A stretch of DNA of 64,000 nt, from contig JADKIW010000001.1 in assembly GCA_016721115.1 (NCBI GenBank), positions 573,501 to 637,500 on the forward strand, read 5' to 3'. Under the pieces are notes generated by a model. The model made no database searches. It was not told where the DNA came from and was given only the letters and a program-made list of their open reading frames with translations. The DNA is from Candidatus Defluviilinea proxima (GTDB lineage: Bacteria; Chloroflexota; Anaerolineae; Anaerolineales; Villigracilaceae). Of the stretch, positions 36,104 to 45,658 are shown piece after piece (the first letter of the stretch is position 1; every line of letters starts with the position of its first letter). Position numbers and translations under genes: made by a program.

Positions 36104-39100
36104 AGATAGCCCTACCGACGTACTCTTACTGCGCGAAGCTCTGGAAAAAGATCCGCTAACGTCTTTTATGTTGAGCGTGGCGGATCGCCTGAGCACCGCG
36201 AATGCCTTACTTCAAAAAAGTAGATTTGACCTGATCCTGCTTGATCTGGGATTGCCAGACAGCCAAGGATTGGCGTCATTCACCCGTGCCCGAAAGTTCG
36301 CGCCTGAAATTCCCATCATCATCCTTTCAGGGCTCAATGATGAAGTCTTTGCCTTACAGGCCATGCAAGCCGGCGCGCAGGATTATTTAATGAAAGATGC
36401 GTACAACCTTACCTCGTGTGCGCGCGCCATTCGCTATGCCATTGAGAGAAATAAGTTGCATAGCAATTTGCGAGAATCGGAACAACGCTTTTCCACCCTG
36501 TTCCAATTGAATCCTGTTCCATTGGGGATTACCCACACATCAGATTACAGTATCTTGGAAGTGAATGATGCCTGGATCAACCTGACAGGGTACACACGCG
36601 ATGAAGCGATCGGGCATACAGCCACCGAGTTGGGGCTTGTCAAACCCGAAGTATTGCAACAAGTCCGCGAAATATTGAGAGACCAGGGGGATGTCAATCA
36701 ATTTGAAGTCTCACTGCACAAGCGCTCCGGTCAGGAGCGGTTCGTGCTGGTCTCCTCCGGACAGATCCATTTGGGCGGCGAAACGTACATCCTAAACAGC
36801 CTGCTGGATATTACCGAGCGCAAGCAGGCAGAAGATGCATTGAAAGAAAGCGAAACACGGTTTTCAAAAGTATTCTTCACCAACCCGGTATCACAATCCA
36901 TCATCTCACCCAACACCGGGCAGGTTATGGAAGTTAACGACGCCTGTTGTCGCCTGTACGAGTACAGCCGTGAAGAATTGATCGGTACAGCCCCGGAAAG
37001 CCTTGATCTATGGGCAAGTCCTGCCGACCAATTGGATGTCTTTGAAGAACTGCAAAAGACCGGTCGCCTGCTCCCAAGAGAAATCATGATCCGCCCAAAA
37101 TCAGGTGAGATCCGTACCATCCTTTTTTCGATCGAGCAGATCGCCTGGAAAGGAGAGCCGTGTCTGATCTCATCATCCGTCGATATCAGCGAGCGCAAAC
37201 AGGCGGAGAAAAAATTGCGTGAAAACGAAGTGCTTTTGCGGCAGGTACTGGACAGCATTCCAGATTCAACTTTTGCGCTGGATCGGAACTACCGCTTTTT
37301 GATCGGTAACCAGCGCCATCAACAAGAGCTTATCGCCAGCGGCAGCCATCCGTTCCAAGTAGGTGAACAGATGCTTTCACCCGATTACCCGGCAGAAGTC
37401 TTGGAATTCTGGCGCGCTGCATACGATCGCACATTTACTGGTGAGACATTCAGTCTGGAAAGTTCATGGGTGGACAATACCGGCCAGTTACACGTCCATG
37501 AAAACAGGTTTTCGCCACTGTGTGACGCAACCGGCGCGATCATCGGCACTTTGGTGATTGCCCATGACATTACCGAGCGCAAACAGGCGGAGCGAAAACT
37601 GCGTGAAAGCGAAGAGAAATATCGCAGTCTTGTGGAAACGGCCGAAGATGGAATTCTGCTGACTGACCTGAGTGGCAAACATCTTTTCGTAAACAATGCG
37701 TATTGTTCTGCTTTGGGATACGAAGCGGAAGATCTGACCAATATGGAAAGAGAAAAAATTGTTCATCCAGACGATCTGCCTCTCCTCAAAGAAAAAATGG
37801 CTGAACTGCTTGAACGCGGCACTATTGCTACCGAATACCGTGTGCGTCATCGAGATGGACGTTGGATGTATCGATATACCAAATCCGCGCTGGTCTATGG
37901 GGAAGATCAAAAGCCATATGCCTTCCTCTCCATCGTGCGTGATATCACTGAGTTCAAACGGGCAGAACAAGCCCTCAAGGATAGTGAAACCCGTCTCAAG
38001 AGCATGCTTGAGACCGCCATGGACGCCATCGTCTCCGCTGATCAGGATCAACGCATTGTTCTCTTCAACGGCGCCGCCGAGCGAATGTTCGGTGTTTCCT
38101 CGAAGGAGGCATTAGGACAAACGATCAGCCGCTTCATACCGGATCGTTTCCACGACTATCACCTCCAACAAATGATGGGACTCACTCCCGAGATCGCCCG
38201 CCAGATTCCAGCCAACAAGGTCTTCTCGATCAAGGGGTTGCGCGCCAATGGAGAGGAATTTCCCGCAGAGTCCACCATCTCGTATGTGGAAAGCAACGGC
38301 GAAAAACTTTTCACAGCCATCCTGCGTGACATCACAGAGCGACAAAAAGCTGATCAGTCCCTACGTGAAAACGAGGAGCGCTTGCGCAAGATCCTGCAAA
38401 CCACATCCGATGGTTTCTGGCTTGTCGACCTAAATCACAGATTCCTGGATGTCAACGAAGCCTACTGCGCCATGACAGGATATTCGCGCGAGGAATTACT
38501 ACAGAAGAGCATTTCAGATGTAACTGCTGATGATATTCATTCACGGATCAATACCATAGTGCAGGAAGGCAAAACCCGGTTCGAATCTCGTCACCGCCGC
38601 AAAGATGGCAGTATCTTTGATGTTGAGATCAGCGTGAATTCTCTCAAGCAGGGACCCACCATCCTGGTTGGTTTCTGCCGTGATATTACCTACCGCAAAA
38701 AAGCGGAAAGAGAGATCGCCATGCTGGCGAGATTCCCCGGTGAGAACCCCAACCCCGTTCTAAGGGTAAACCGTGATGGAATAATTCTAAACGCCAACCA
38801 ATCCAGCGCATCGATTTTGAAAGCGTGGGGCAGTTCCGCCGGCGAAAAGGTTCCTGAAAATTGGCATTCCCTACTACTGCACACCATTCAAGGCCAACAA
38901 ATTCAAGTACAAGAGCTCAAATCGGATGGCAGGGTATATATCATGCAGGTCACGCCCATTGCCGGTGAAGAGTACGTCAATATTTATGGAAACGACATCA
39001 CCGAGCGCAAACGCGCCGAAACCCTGTTAAATCAGCGTCTGGAAGACATGGCACTCATCAATAAATTGAACAACGCCGTCAATCGCCGCGAAAGCCTTGT

Positions 39101-41957
39101 AAATATAACGGAATTGCTTGCGCAAGACGCTAAAGAAATCTTTGGGAGCCAGAGCACCAGCATTTACCTATTGGACCCCGACAAAAAACGTCTTCTCCTC
39201 CAGCACTACACCATGCCACGCGAAACCATTGCCAAGCTCGAGAAGTTGCTCGGCAGGCCGGTCCCTCAAGTTGACCTCCCTGTTGGAGGCGACGATCACT
39301 TTAGCCGGGTTTTGGAATCTGAGGATGGTTTTCTCATCACCGGCTTCGAGGGTATCAGCGCATGGCTGGTAGATTTCAGCAATACCAGTTTTCTCCCAGT
39401 CAAAGTTCGTCCGCTACTTCGAAAGCTTATTCCAGCTGTGGTCAAACTGTTGAACATAAATTCAGTCGTCACCATCCCATTGAAATCCGGCGAGGAAGTA
39501 ATAGGGCTGATCGAATTCATCGCAGAGGGGGAATTTACTGAAGGAACCCTTGAAAGACTGCGGAACTTTCGCCACCAATTGACCGAGGTCGTCATCCGCA
39601 AACGAGCAGAGGAAGCCCTACGCGAAAGCGAGGAGAAATATCGCAGTCTGGTGGAAGCCTCCGATGCACTGGTGGTCATGATGGATGAAGACGGGCGGAT
39701 CCACTATCTAAATGAAAAAGCCGCGCACATACAGGGACTTATAGCTAAAGATGTACTCGGAAAGACACTGCATGAGTTGCTTCCCAAAGAGATTGCCGAT
39801 CTCAACCTGGAACGGGTGCAACATGTCATTTCAAAGAATCAGAATTTGCTTGTTGAGTCGCCTATTAATGGCGGGGTCGCCTGGTACCGCGTCAGCATAC
39901 AACCCATCCATGATGTAAATGGAAAGGCGGTTAAGGTATTACTCAGCGCAATTGATATCTCGGAGCTCAAAGCCGCACAACAAAATCTACTGGAACTCAA
40001 CAGCACACTGGAAGCCCGCGTAGAACAACGCACTGCCGAAGTGCTCGACCTGTATAACAATGCGCCAAACGGTTATCACTCACTGGATGCAAATGGCAAG
40101 ATCATAATGATCAACCAGACCGAGTTGAACTGGCTGGGATACACGCGTGAAGAAGTAGTGGGTATCAAGTCCTTTTCAGACTTGGTTACCCCATCAAGCC
40201 AGAAAGCTTTCGCAGAAAATTTTCCGCGCTTCAAAAAACAAGGCTGGATCTCTGACCTAATATTTGAAATGATTCGCAAAGATGGCAGCACTTTCCCCAT
40301 ATTATTGAACGCCACCGCTATTCAAGATGAACATGGCAAGTTCATCATGAGCCGCTCAACATTGGTGGATATCACCCAGCGCAAACAATCTGAAGACGCC
40401 TTGCGCGAAAGCCAGGCCAGATTGCAATACTTCTTCGATACCGCCAGCGACCTGATCCAAAGCATGGATGAAAACGGGAAGTATCAATACGTGAACAACG
40501 CCTGGTGCCAAACCCTCGGCTACACAGCCGAGGAGGCTATGCACTTGAGCATGTTCGATGTCATTGACGAGAGTCATCACGAACACTGCCGTTCCCTGCT
40601 GAATCTTTTGATCACCAACCAACAACCTCAACAATTGGAGGTGCTCTTCAAGACAAAATCCGGTGATACGGTCATTGTGGAAGGTAGTGTCGGCAGCCGC
40701 AAAGATATCAACGGACACATCGCCACGAACGGCATCTTCCGGAATATCACCGAGCGTAAAAAAGCAGAAACCGCCTTGCGTGAGAGCCGTGATGAACTAG
40801 GCTTCGCCAACGCCGCACTCGAAAAAGCATCACGCATGAAAGACGAATTTTTAGCCAGCATGAGTCACGAATTACGCACCCCGTTGACGGGTATCCTCGG
40901 GCTCACCGAATCCTTACAGCTCAACACGTACGGGCATCTAAACGAAAAACAATCGAACGCCTTGAAAAATATCGAGGCAAGCGGGCGTCACCTGCTGGAA
41001 TTGATCAACGACATCCTTGATCTATCGAAGATCGAGTCCAGCAAGTTCGATATATACCCGGAAATGATCAGCATCGAAGAAACATGCCACGCATGTTTAG
41101 CATTCGTCAAGGAACAGGCCACAAAAAAATCCATTCTGCTGGAATATCAAAATGCCAGGGATGCCAAATCCGTATTTGCAGATTCACGTCGCTTGAAACA
41201 GATCCTTGTCAACTTGCTGAGCAACGCGGTCAAGTTCACGCCTGATAAGGGGAAGGTCACTCTTTCCGTACGCACTAACCCCGCAAAGGGACAAATCCAC
41301 TTCGCTGTGGCCGATACCGGTATCGGTATCGCAAAGGAAGACTTGGGTCGTCTATTCACACCTTTCACCCAAGTGGATAGTCGCCTCAACCGTCAGTACG
41401 AAGGCACTGGTTTGGGACTGGCATTGGTCTTACGCCTGACAGAGATGCACGGCGGTCATGTTCAGGTGGAGACCGAACCTGGTCAGGGCAGTTGCTTCAC
41501 TGTTTCTCTTCCCTGGCAATCACAAGTCATGCCGCCTGTTGATACCAATCAACCCCATGCAGATTTGTCAGCAAGGTCAGAACCTAATACACGCGGTGTA
41601 ATCCTGTTAGCAGAGGATAATGCATCCAATATTGAAACCATCGGTGACTATTTGCAATTCAAAGGCTACACCCTGGTGTTCGCATTAACTGGAGTTGAGG
41701 CATTACTCAAAGCCAAAGAAAGTAATCCGAATTTGATCCTGATGGATATCCAAATGCCGGTGATGGATGGGTTGGAAACCATGCGCCGCCTACGGGCTGA
41801 TCCGCGCTTCACATCCACCCCGATCATTGCTCTGACCGCCCTGGCCATGGCCGGCGACCGCGAACGCTGCATGGAGGCAGGGGCGAGTGAATATTTAAGC
41901 AAGCCTGTCAGCTTGAAGGAACTTACAGAAAAGATCGAGAAGCTGCTTCAGCCATAA
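36069..41957 (+). CDS. Giant hybrid histidine kinase: REC-PAS(x7)-GAF-PAS(x3)-HisKA-ATPase-REC
   Basis: 1962 aa from the ATG at 36069 (GAGG upstream), overlapping the response regulator by 35 bp. REC 1: about 1-125, Asp59 (LILLDLGLPDSQG). Seven PAS-like units follow to about residue 985, the seventh short. A GAF-like domain lies at about 1005-1190 (INKLNNAVNRRESLVNITEL, then SVVTIPLKSGEEVIGLIEF), then three more PAS units (about 1190-1575) with a coiled coil (LLELNSTLEARVEQRTAEV). Next come HisKA with His1600 (FLASMSHELRTPLTGI), the ATPase (LLSNAVKFTPDKG, DTGIGIAKEDLGRLF, GTGLGLALVL) and REC 2 with Asp1893 (LILMDIQMPVMDG). No membrane segment. It probably integrates many cytoplasmic cues and passes phosphate on to a separate receiver or HPt protein not seen here. 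Confidence 0.93.
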   Translation: MEKTQLKILLIEDSPTDVLLLREALEKDPLTSFMLSVADRLSTANALLQKSRFDLILLDLGLPDSQGLASFTRARKFAPEIPIIILSGLNDEVFALQAMQAGAQDYLMKDAYNLTSCARAIRYAIERNKLHSNLRESEQRFSTLFQLNPVPLGITHTSDYSILEVNDAWINLTGYTRDEAIGHTATELGLVKPEVLQQVREILRDQGDVNQFEVSLHKRSGQERFVLVSSGQIHLGGETYILNSLLDITERKQAEDALKESETRFSKVFFTNPVSQSIISPNTGQVMEVNDACCRLYEYSREELIGTAPESLDLWASPADQLDVFEELQKTGRLLPREIMIRPKSGEIRTILFSIEQIAWKGEPCLISSSVDISERKQAEKKLRENEVLLRQVLDSIPDSTFALDRNYRFLIGNQRHQQELIASGSHPFQVGEQMLSPDYPAEVLEFWRAAYDRTFTGETFSLESSWVDNTGQLHVHENRFSPLCDATGAIIGTLVIAHDITERKQAERKLRESEEKYRSLVETAEDGILLTDLSGKHLFVNNAYCSALGYEAEDLTNMEREKIVHPDDLPLLKEKMAELLERGTIATEYRVRHRDGRWMYRYTKSALVYGEDQKPYAFLSIVRDITEFKRAEQALKDSETRLKSMLETAMDAIVSADQDQRIVLFNGAAERMFGVSSKEALGQTISRFIPDRFHDYHLQQMMGLTPEIARQIPANKVFSIKGLRANGEEFPAESTISYVESNGEKLFTAILRDITERQKADQSLRENEERLRKILQTTSDGFWLVDLNHRFLDVNEAYCAMTGYSREELLQKSISDVTADDIHSRINTIVQEGKTRFESRHRRKDGSIFDVEISVNSLKQGPTILVGFCRDITYRKKAEREIAMLARFPGENPNPVLRVNRDGIILNANQSSASILKAWGSSAGEKVPENWHSLLLHTIQGQQIQVQELKSDGRVYIMQVTPIAGEEYVNIYGNDITERKRAETLLNQRLEDMALINKLNNAVNRRESLVNITELLAQDAKEIFGSQSTSIYLLDPDKKRLLLQHYTMPRETIAKLEKLLGRPVPQVDLPVGGDDHFSRVLESEDGFLITGFEGISAWLVDFSNTSFLPVKVRPLLRKLIPAVVKLLNINSVVTIPLKSGEEVIGLIEFIAEGEFTEGTLERLRNFRHQLTEVVIRKRAEEALRESEEKYRSLVEASDALVVMMDEDGRIHYLNEKAAHIQGLIAKDVLGKTLHELLPKEIADLNLERVQHVISKNQNLLVESPINGGVAWYRVSIQPIHDVNGKAVKVLLSAIDISELKAAQQNLLELNSTLEARVEQRTAEVLDLYNNAPNGYHSLDANGKIIMINQTELNWLGYTREEVVGIKSFSDLVTPSSQKAFAENFPRFKKQGWISDLIFEMIRKDGSTFPILLNATAIQDEHGKFIMSRSTLVDITQRKQSEDALRESQARLQYFFDTASDLIQSMDENGKYQYVNNAWCQTLGYTAEEAMHLSMFDVIDESHHEHCRSLLNLLITNQQPQQLEVLFKTKSGDTVIVEGSVGSRKDINGHIATNGIFRNITERKKAETALRESRDELGFANAALEKASRMKDEFLASMSHELRTPLTGILGLTESLQLNTYGHLNEKQSNALKNIEASGRHLLELINDILDLSKIESSKFDIYPEMISIEETCHACLAFVKEQATKKSILLEYQNARDAKSVFADSRRLKQILVNLLSNAVKFTPDKGKVTLSVRTNPAKGQIHFAVADTGIGIAKEDLGRLFTPFTQVDSRLNRQYEGTGLGLALVLRLTEMHGGHVQVETEPGQGSCFTVSLPWQSQVMPPVDTNQPHADLSARSEPNTRGVILLAEDNASNIETIGDYLQFKGYTLVFALTGVEALLKAKESNPNLILMDIQMPVMDGLETMRRLRADPRFTSTPIIALTALAMAGDRERCMEAGASEYLSKPVSLKELTEKIEKLLQP

Positions 41958-41962
41958 GAACA

Positions 41963-42000
41963 AAAAAGCTCCGCTGTCATCGTAGCGGAGCTTTTTATTT
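41963..42000. terminator. Bidirectional intrinsic terminator
   Basis: A 13-bp stem (41963-41975 with 41984-41996) contains AGCTCCGCT and ends in a T-rich run on both strands. It stands between the giant kinase and the convergent membrane-protein gene at 42006. Confidence 0.85.
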
Positions 42001-42005
42001 TTCGC

Positions 42006-42530
42006 TTACTCTTCCCCAACACCCCACGTATTGGATATATTCTTCATCAGTAGATCATAATTGCTTATATTTTTATGTATTAAAACTGCAGATTGATATG
42101 CGCCGCCATAAACACGTCCATATATGCGATGAATAAATGTTAATTCGCTTCTGACGATAAGAATATGTGAATGCTTGTTTGTAAAAAGACCAAATGGTCT
42201 TATATGCTTAATGCTCAAAACTTCACCCCATGGGATAAAAAACTTTTTCCATAAAAACTGGAAAGATAAACCATTCTCATCTGCGTCAATATCTGTTAAC
42301 AGGTACGCCATAAAGATAAACGCTGGCGGTGACCAAGCTATGCACGCAAGAAATATACCAACAGCAAACAGCACAGACGAAAGGGCAAATTCTCTGCCAA
42401 CAAAAAAATAAGTGATGTATATGTAAAGAAGAAACCACCCTACAGGAATCGAAATAATCGACATTACCACAAAGAAATAACTGCTAATTCTATTAACAAG
42501 TCCGTAAGTATGTTTCTTTATCATTTTCAA
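42006..42530 (-). CDS. Small membrane protein with PH-like tail
   Basis: 174 aa. Two hydrophobic hairpins (about 15-45 and 50-80) are followed by a soluble domain of about 90 residues (DADENGLSFQFLWKKFFIPW, then EVLSIKHIRP, ILIVRSELTFIHRIYG) that looks like a bacterial PH-type domain, in which the protein 'senses' the membrane surface. The family is not certain. A weak relationship in plan, two helices and a PH-like end, to the 304-aa protein at 55778 can be seen but not shown. No operon partner is evident. Confidence 0.55.
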   Translation of the reverse strand: MKMIKKHTYGLVNRISSYFFVVMSIISIPVGWFLLYIYITYFFVGREFALSSVLFAVGIFLACIAWSPPAFIFMAYLLTDIDADENGLSFQFLWKKFFIPWGEVLSIKHIRPFGLFTNKHSHILIVRSELTFIHRIYGRVYGGAYQSAVLIHKNISNYDLLMKNISNTWGVGEE

Positions 42531-42637
42531 TTTTTAAGAATAAAACCAACTAAACATCTCGTTATAAACTGCTAACAAAATCTTCTTGATCATCCCAACT
42601 TCCAACACCCGCTTCTCAAACGGGACAGCTTTCTATT

Positions 42638-43294
42638 TTACTTCATCGCGAATATTGGTTCTGGTTCACCCAGCACAGGGACAGGATGTTGCACGTACAC
42701 ATCCCACACAGCCTGCGTAGTCGCTAGGGTTTCCCTGATATACCAGACCAAGCGCAGCCGTTTGAGGTAATAGTAATTGTCTGCCCCTACCCCAACCGAT
42801 TCCACGCCAAATGAATTGCAGAGAAACAATGAACGCGACAGATGAAATCCCTGCGTGACGAGGATGGCGGAATCCACTTGAAAGATTTCTTTTGCACGAT
42901 AGCAGGTGTCATACGTGCGACGACCCGCGTAATCAAGGACGATTGCTTCATCAGGGATGCCGAGGCTGACCGCGTACTGCCGCATCGCTTCTGGTTCGTT
43001 GTAATCCACAAAGCGATTATCTCCGCTCATGAGGAGCTTTTCCACTTTGCCGCTTTTATACAACACAACAGCAGTCTCAATACGGTCACGCAACACAACG
43101 GAGGGCGTACCGTCCTTTTTCACTTCCGCACCAAAGACGATGGCAACCCGTTTGGTTGGGACATCATCAACTGAAAATGTTTTTGGTTTCGCGACAAGGA
43201 TGATAACAATGCGGACAAAAGCCAACACAAAGAGCCCGAATAGGCCAAGTCTCACAATGAAACGAAACGTTTTCTGTATCAAATTCTTAGACAT
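42638..43294 (-). CDS. SanA/YdcF-like (DUF218) envelope protein
   Basis: 218 aa with one N-terminal membrane helix (about 12-34) and an extracytoplasmic DUF218 domain. Family motifs: VAIVFGAEVKKDGTPSVVLRDRI, LLMSGDNRFVDYNEPEAM, the acidic YAGRRTYDTCYRAKEIF, and ILVTQGFHLSRSLFLC. SanA proteins take part in the vancomycin barrier in enterobacteria, and related YdcF proteins may bind a nucleotide-like ligand. Here the cell-envelope role is an inference. Normal length. Confidence 0.85.
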   Translation of the reverse strand: MSKNLIQKTFRFIVRLGLFGLFVLAFVRIVIILVAKPKTFSVDDVPTKRVAIVFGAEVKKDGTPSVVLRDRIETAVVLYKSGKVEKLLMSGDNRFVDYNEPEAMRQYAVSLGIPDEAIVLDYAGRRTYDTCYRAKEIFQVDSAILVTQGFHLSRSLFLCNSFGVESVGVGADNYYYLKRLRLVWYIRETLATTQAVWDVYVQHPVPVLGEPEPIFAMK

Positions 43295-43415
43295 AAAAGA
43301 GATTCTACATCATCACATACGGCAGTCAAAAATCGGTATGGACAACGTATCGCATGTACAAATTTGTTGAGAGCGGGAAACATTCTTTCTCTACCGAACT
43401 TTCGGCCATCCTATC

Positions 43416-44006
43416 GTGTATAGTATCTCTGTGAAAGAAAATGACCTAAAAACAACCTTGCAACTCATCGAACGGGCGCAGGCAGATGACCGAACCGCTT
43501 TTGCCGCCTTATTCGAACAATACAAGAATCTTGTTTACAAAACCGCCTATCTTGTGCTTAACGACCCCGCCGAAGCGGAGGATGCGCTACAGGAAATCTT
43601 CCTATCCGTGCACAAATCGCTAAATAGTTTCGATCCACGCAAAGGTGCGTTCACTACATGGTTGCATCGCATCACACTTAACTACTGTCTGAATCACCGC
43701 CGCAAACGAAAGTATTCTTCGCTGGAAACGATCTATCCGCATCCATCCACGGATTTTCCCAGCACACGTTTAGCCAATGAGGATGCCATCTGGCAGGCGA
43801 CTCGTTCTCTAAGCGACAAATTACAAGCCGTTGTGATTCTGCGCTATTACTGGGAACTCCCCTACACTGAAATCGCTCAAATTCTGGACCTGCCGCTTGG
43901 TACTGTCAAATCGCGGCTGGATCTTGCCCTGAAAACTTTACGAAAGACCATCGAGGCACAGGAAGCCCACGAAGCGCCTGTTTCTCAATCGGAGGTGTGC
44001 GAATGA
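43416..44006 (+). CDS. ECF RNA polymerase sigma factor
   Basis: 196 aa if started at the GTG at 43416, or 191 aa from the GTG at 43431; neither has a Shine-Dalgarno and no ATG is nearby. Region 2: EQYKNLVYKTAYLVLNDPAE, DALQEIFLSVHKSLNSFD, FTTWLHRITLNYCLNHRR. Region 4: LQAVVILRYYWELPYTEIAQ, then LPLGTVKSRLDLALKTLRK. GAACTT (43396-43401) and CGTGTATA just before the gene recall ECF-type promoter elements, though the spacing is short, so self-regulation is possible but weakly supported. It overlaps the anti-sigma gene (ATGA). Confidence 0.9.
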   Translation: MYSISVKENDLKTTLQLIERAQADDRTAFAALFEQYKNLVYKTAYLVLNDPAEAEDALQEIFLSVHKSLNSFDPRKGAFTTWLHRITLNYCLNHRRKRKYSSLETIYPHPSTDFPSTRLANEDAIWQATRSLSDKLQAVVILRYYWELPYTEIAQILDLPLGTVKSRLDLALKTLRKTIEAQEAHEAPVSQSEVCE

Positions 44007-45514
44007 ACTGCGAGTATATTCAAGAACTCTTGGTCGCTTATTTAGATGGAGAAGTCACTCCTTCTGAAAAGAAAACCATTCAGTCACATCTCTCCACCTG
44101 TACCGTTTGCCAGCAGGAATATAACCTGCTGTTCACGGCTCGAGATCGAGTCCGTGCGACACTGCAGAGTCGCACTGTCCATGCCAGCCCTCAAGCAGAT
44201 GCGTGGAATCGATTAGAGGCTCGCCTGACGGAGTCCGCGCAGACTTCGTCCGTACGATCTACAACCAAGCTTTCGCGTCTGGCGCCGGACGTAAAGCAAA
44301 TCTTCACTCAACTCTTTTCTGGAGGCGTAACAATGCAAAAACGATCCATCCTGGCAACAGGCGTATCTATTCTGACGCTTGCTTTAGTTGCCGTACTAGT
44401 CTTCAATAACGTCACTGCTGTTTCAGCGGAGCAAATTCTCGAGCGGGCCTCAGCCGCCCAAACGAAGATCGAAGCGGGGCAAGGGATCATGCACACCCTG
44501 ATCGAAATCTACGAGAACCCTCAGGCCATTGAAGGTACTGGGACAACGGTCATCACGGAAATGTATGCAGATCCATCTGCAGGTTACTACCGCTACATTG
44601 ATATGGATGTGAACAGCAAGGTAATATCTATTTCAGCGAACGATGAAAATTATGAATATCTCATGCTCGAAACAGATACAGCCATCCATCGCACACCTAG
44701 AATAGATGAACCGGAAAAATCTTATATACCCGTTTCAGTTCGCGAAGAATCATCTGTCTTCGAACAATTCCGCGCAAGTTCTCATGTGGAGTTGGTAGGG
44801 AAAGAAAAACGGGATGGCAGAGAAGTCTACATCTTAGCCAACCGTAACTTCCAAACCCAACAACTACCAGACGGCAAGGAAGAAAAGAACTACACTGGTA
44901 CAGTGACCATGATCTTCGATGCAAAAACGTATGAATTGCTCGAAAGCGAAACGACCGTGTATAAGAACGACCAGGAGATCGTCATTGAACGCGTCCGCTT
45001 CCTCACGGATGAAATCCTGCCAACAGGTACCGTAGTAGATTGGAGTCTCGGTGATTTGCAAGATCTTTCCTTCATCGACAATGCACCACAGACAGAAGAG
45101 GCAGAAATCCTGCCTGCTCCCATTACACGTGAAGAGTTGGCCAAGCACCCCGACACCTTTGTTCTGAAGAACATCCCAGACGGGTTTACAGAAAGCATCA
45201 TAGCCGCCCCCGGCCAAACAGACGACCAGCCATTCACGTACGAGATCAACTACGACAATGCTTCTAAAGAAAACTTTGGCCTGTTAGCCATTGGCCTGCT
45301 GGACGCAGGGTTTGTCGAAATGAACTTCTATGATGGCAGTTACAAAACATCTAATGGAATGGTTCTGTACTACAGCATAAGCAGACCTGAAAATTCAAGT
45401 GACGGCACATCCGCCATCCTCGCCACTCCTGACGGCGCAAGCTTCCTACTCATCAGCACCATGTCACGTCAACAAGTACAGATGTTGGTGGAAGGCCTGG
45501 TACAACTCAAATAA
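44003..45514 (+). CDS. Zinc-finger anti-sigma factor with long external domain
   Basis: 503 aa from the ATG at 44003, which overlaps the sigma stop. The cytoplasmic N-terminus has the anti-sigma zinc-binding motif: Cys at residue 2, then HLSTCTVC (HxxxCxxC) near residues 29-36. A membrane helix follows at about 112-132 (SILATGVSILTLALVAVLVF). The external part (about 135-503) has an MucB/RseB- or LolA-like first half (VITEMYADPSAGYYRYIDMD, then YTGTVTMIFDAKTYELLESE) and a second domain (about 370-503) resembling DUF4367. It should hold the cognate sigma at the membrane until an envelope signal is sensed. This is the usual plan of ECF/anti-sigma pairs, here with an unusually large sensor. Confidence 0.85.
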   Translation: MNCEYIQELLVAYLDGEVTPSEKKTIQSHLSTCTVCQQEYNLLFTARDRVRATLQSRTVHASPQADAWNRLEARLTESAQTSSVRSTTKLSRLAPDVKQIFTQLFSGGVTMQKRSILATGVSILTLALVAVLVFNNVTAVSAEQILERASAAQTKIEAGQGIMHTLIEIYENPQAIEGTGTTVITEMYADPSAGYYRYIDMDVNSKVISISANDENYEYLMLETDTAIHRTPRIDEPEKSYIPVSVREESSVFEQFRASSHVELVGKEKRDGREVYILANRNFQTQQLPDGKEEKNYTGTVTMIFDAKTYELLESETTVYKNDQEIVIERVRFLTDEILPTGTVVDWSLGDLQDLSFIDNAPQTEEAEILPAPITREELAKHPDTFVLKNIPDGFTESIIAAPGQTDDQPFTYEINYDNASKENFGLLAIGLLDAGFVEMNFYDGSYKTSNGMVLYYSISRPENSSDGTSAILATPDGASFLLISTMSRQQVQMLVEGLVQLK

Positions 45515-45531
45515 CAATATAAGACCGAAAT

Positions 45532-45566
45532 AAAAACTCCGATGCCATCAAAGCATCGGAGTTTTT
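45532..45566. terminator. Bidirectional intrinsic terminator
   Basis: A 14-bp stem (45532-45545 with 45553-45566) with an ACTCCGATGC core is flanked by A and T runs. It lies between the convergent anti-sigma gene and the sulfatase-fold gene. Confidence 0.85.
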
Positions 45567-45658
45567 GATAACTGAAAGCTACCTATCTTTCTCAACTACT
45601 AATCATTTTTAGTTTGAGCAGAATATTCTTCCATCAGCCAACTTCGCAGGTATAGAAG

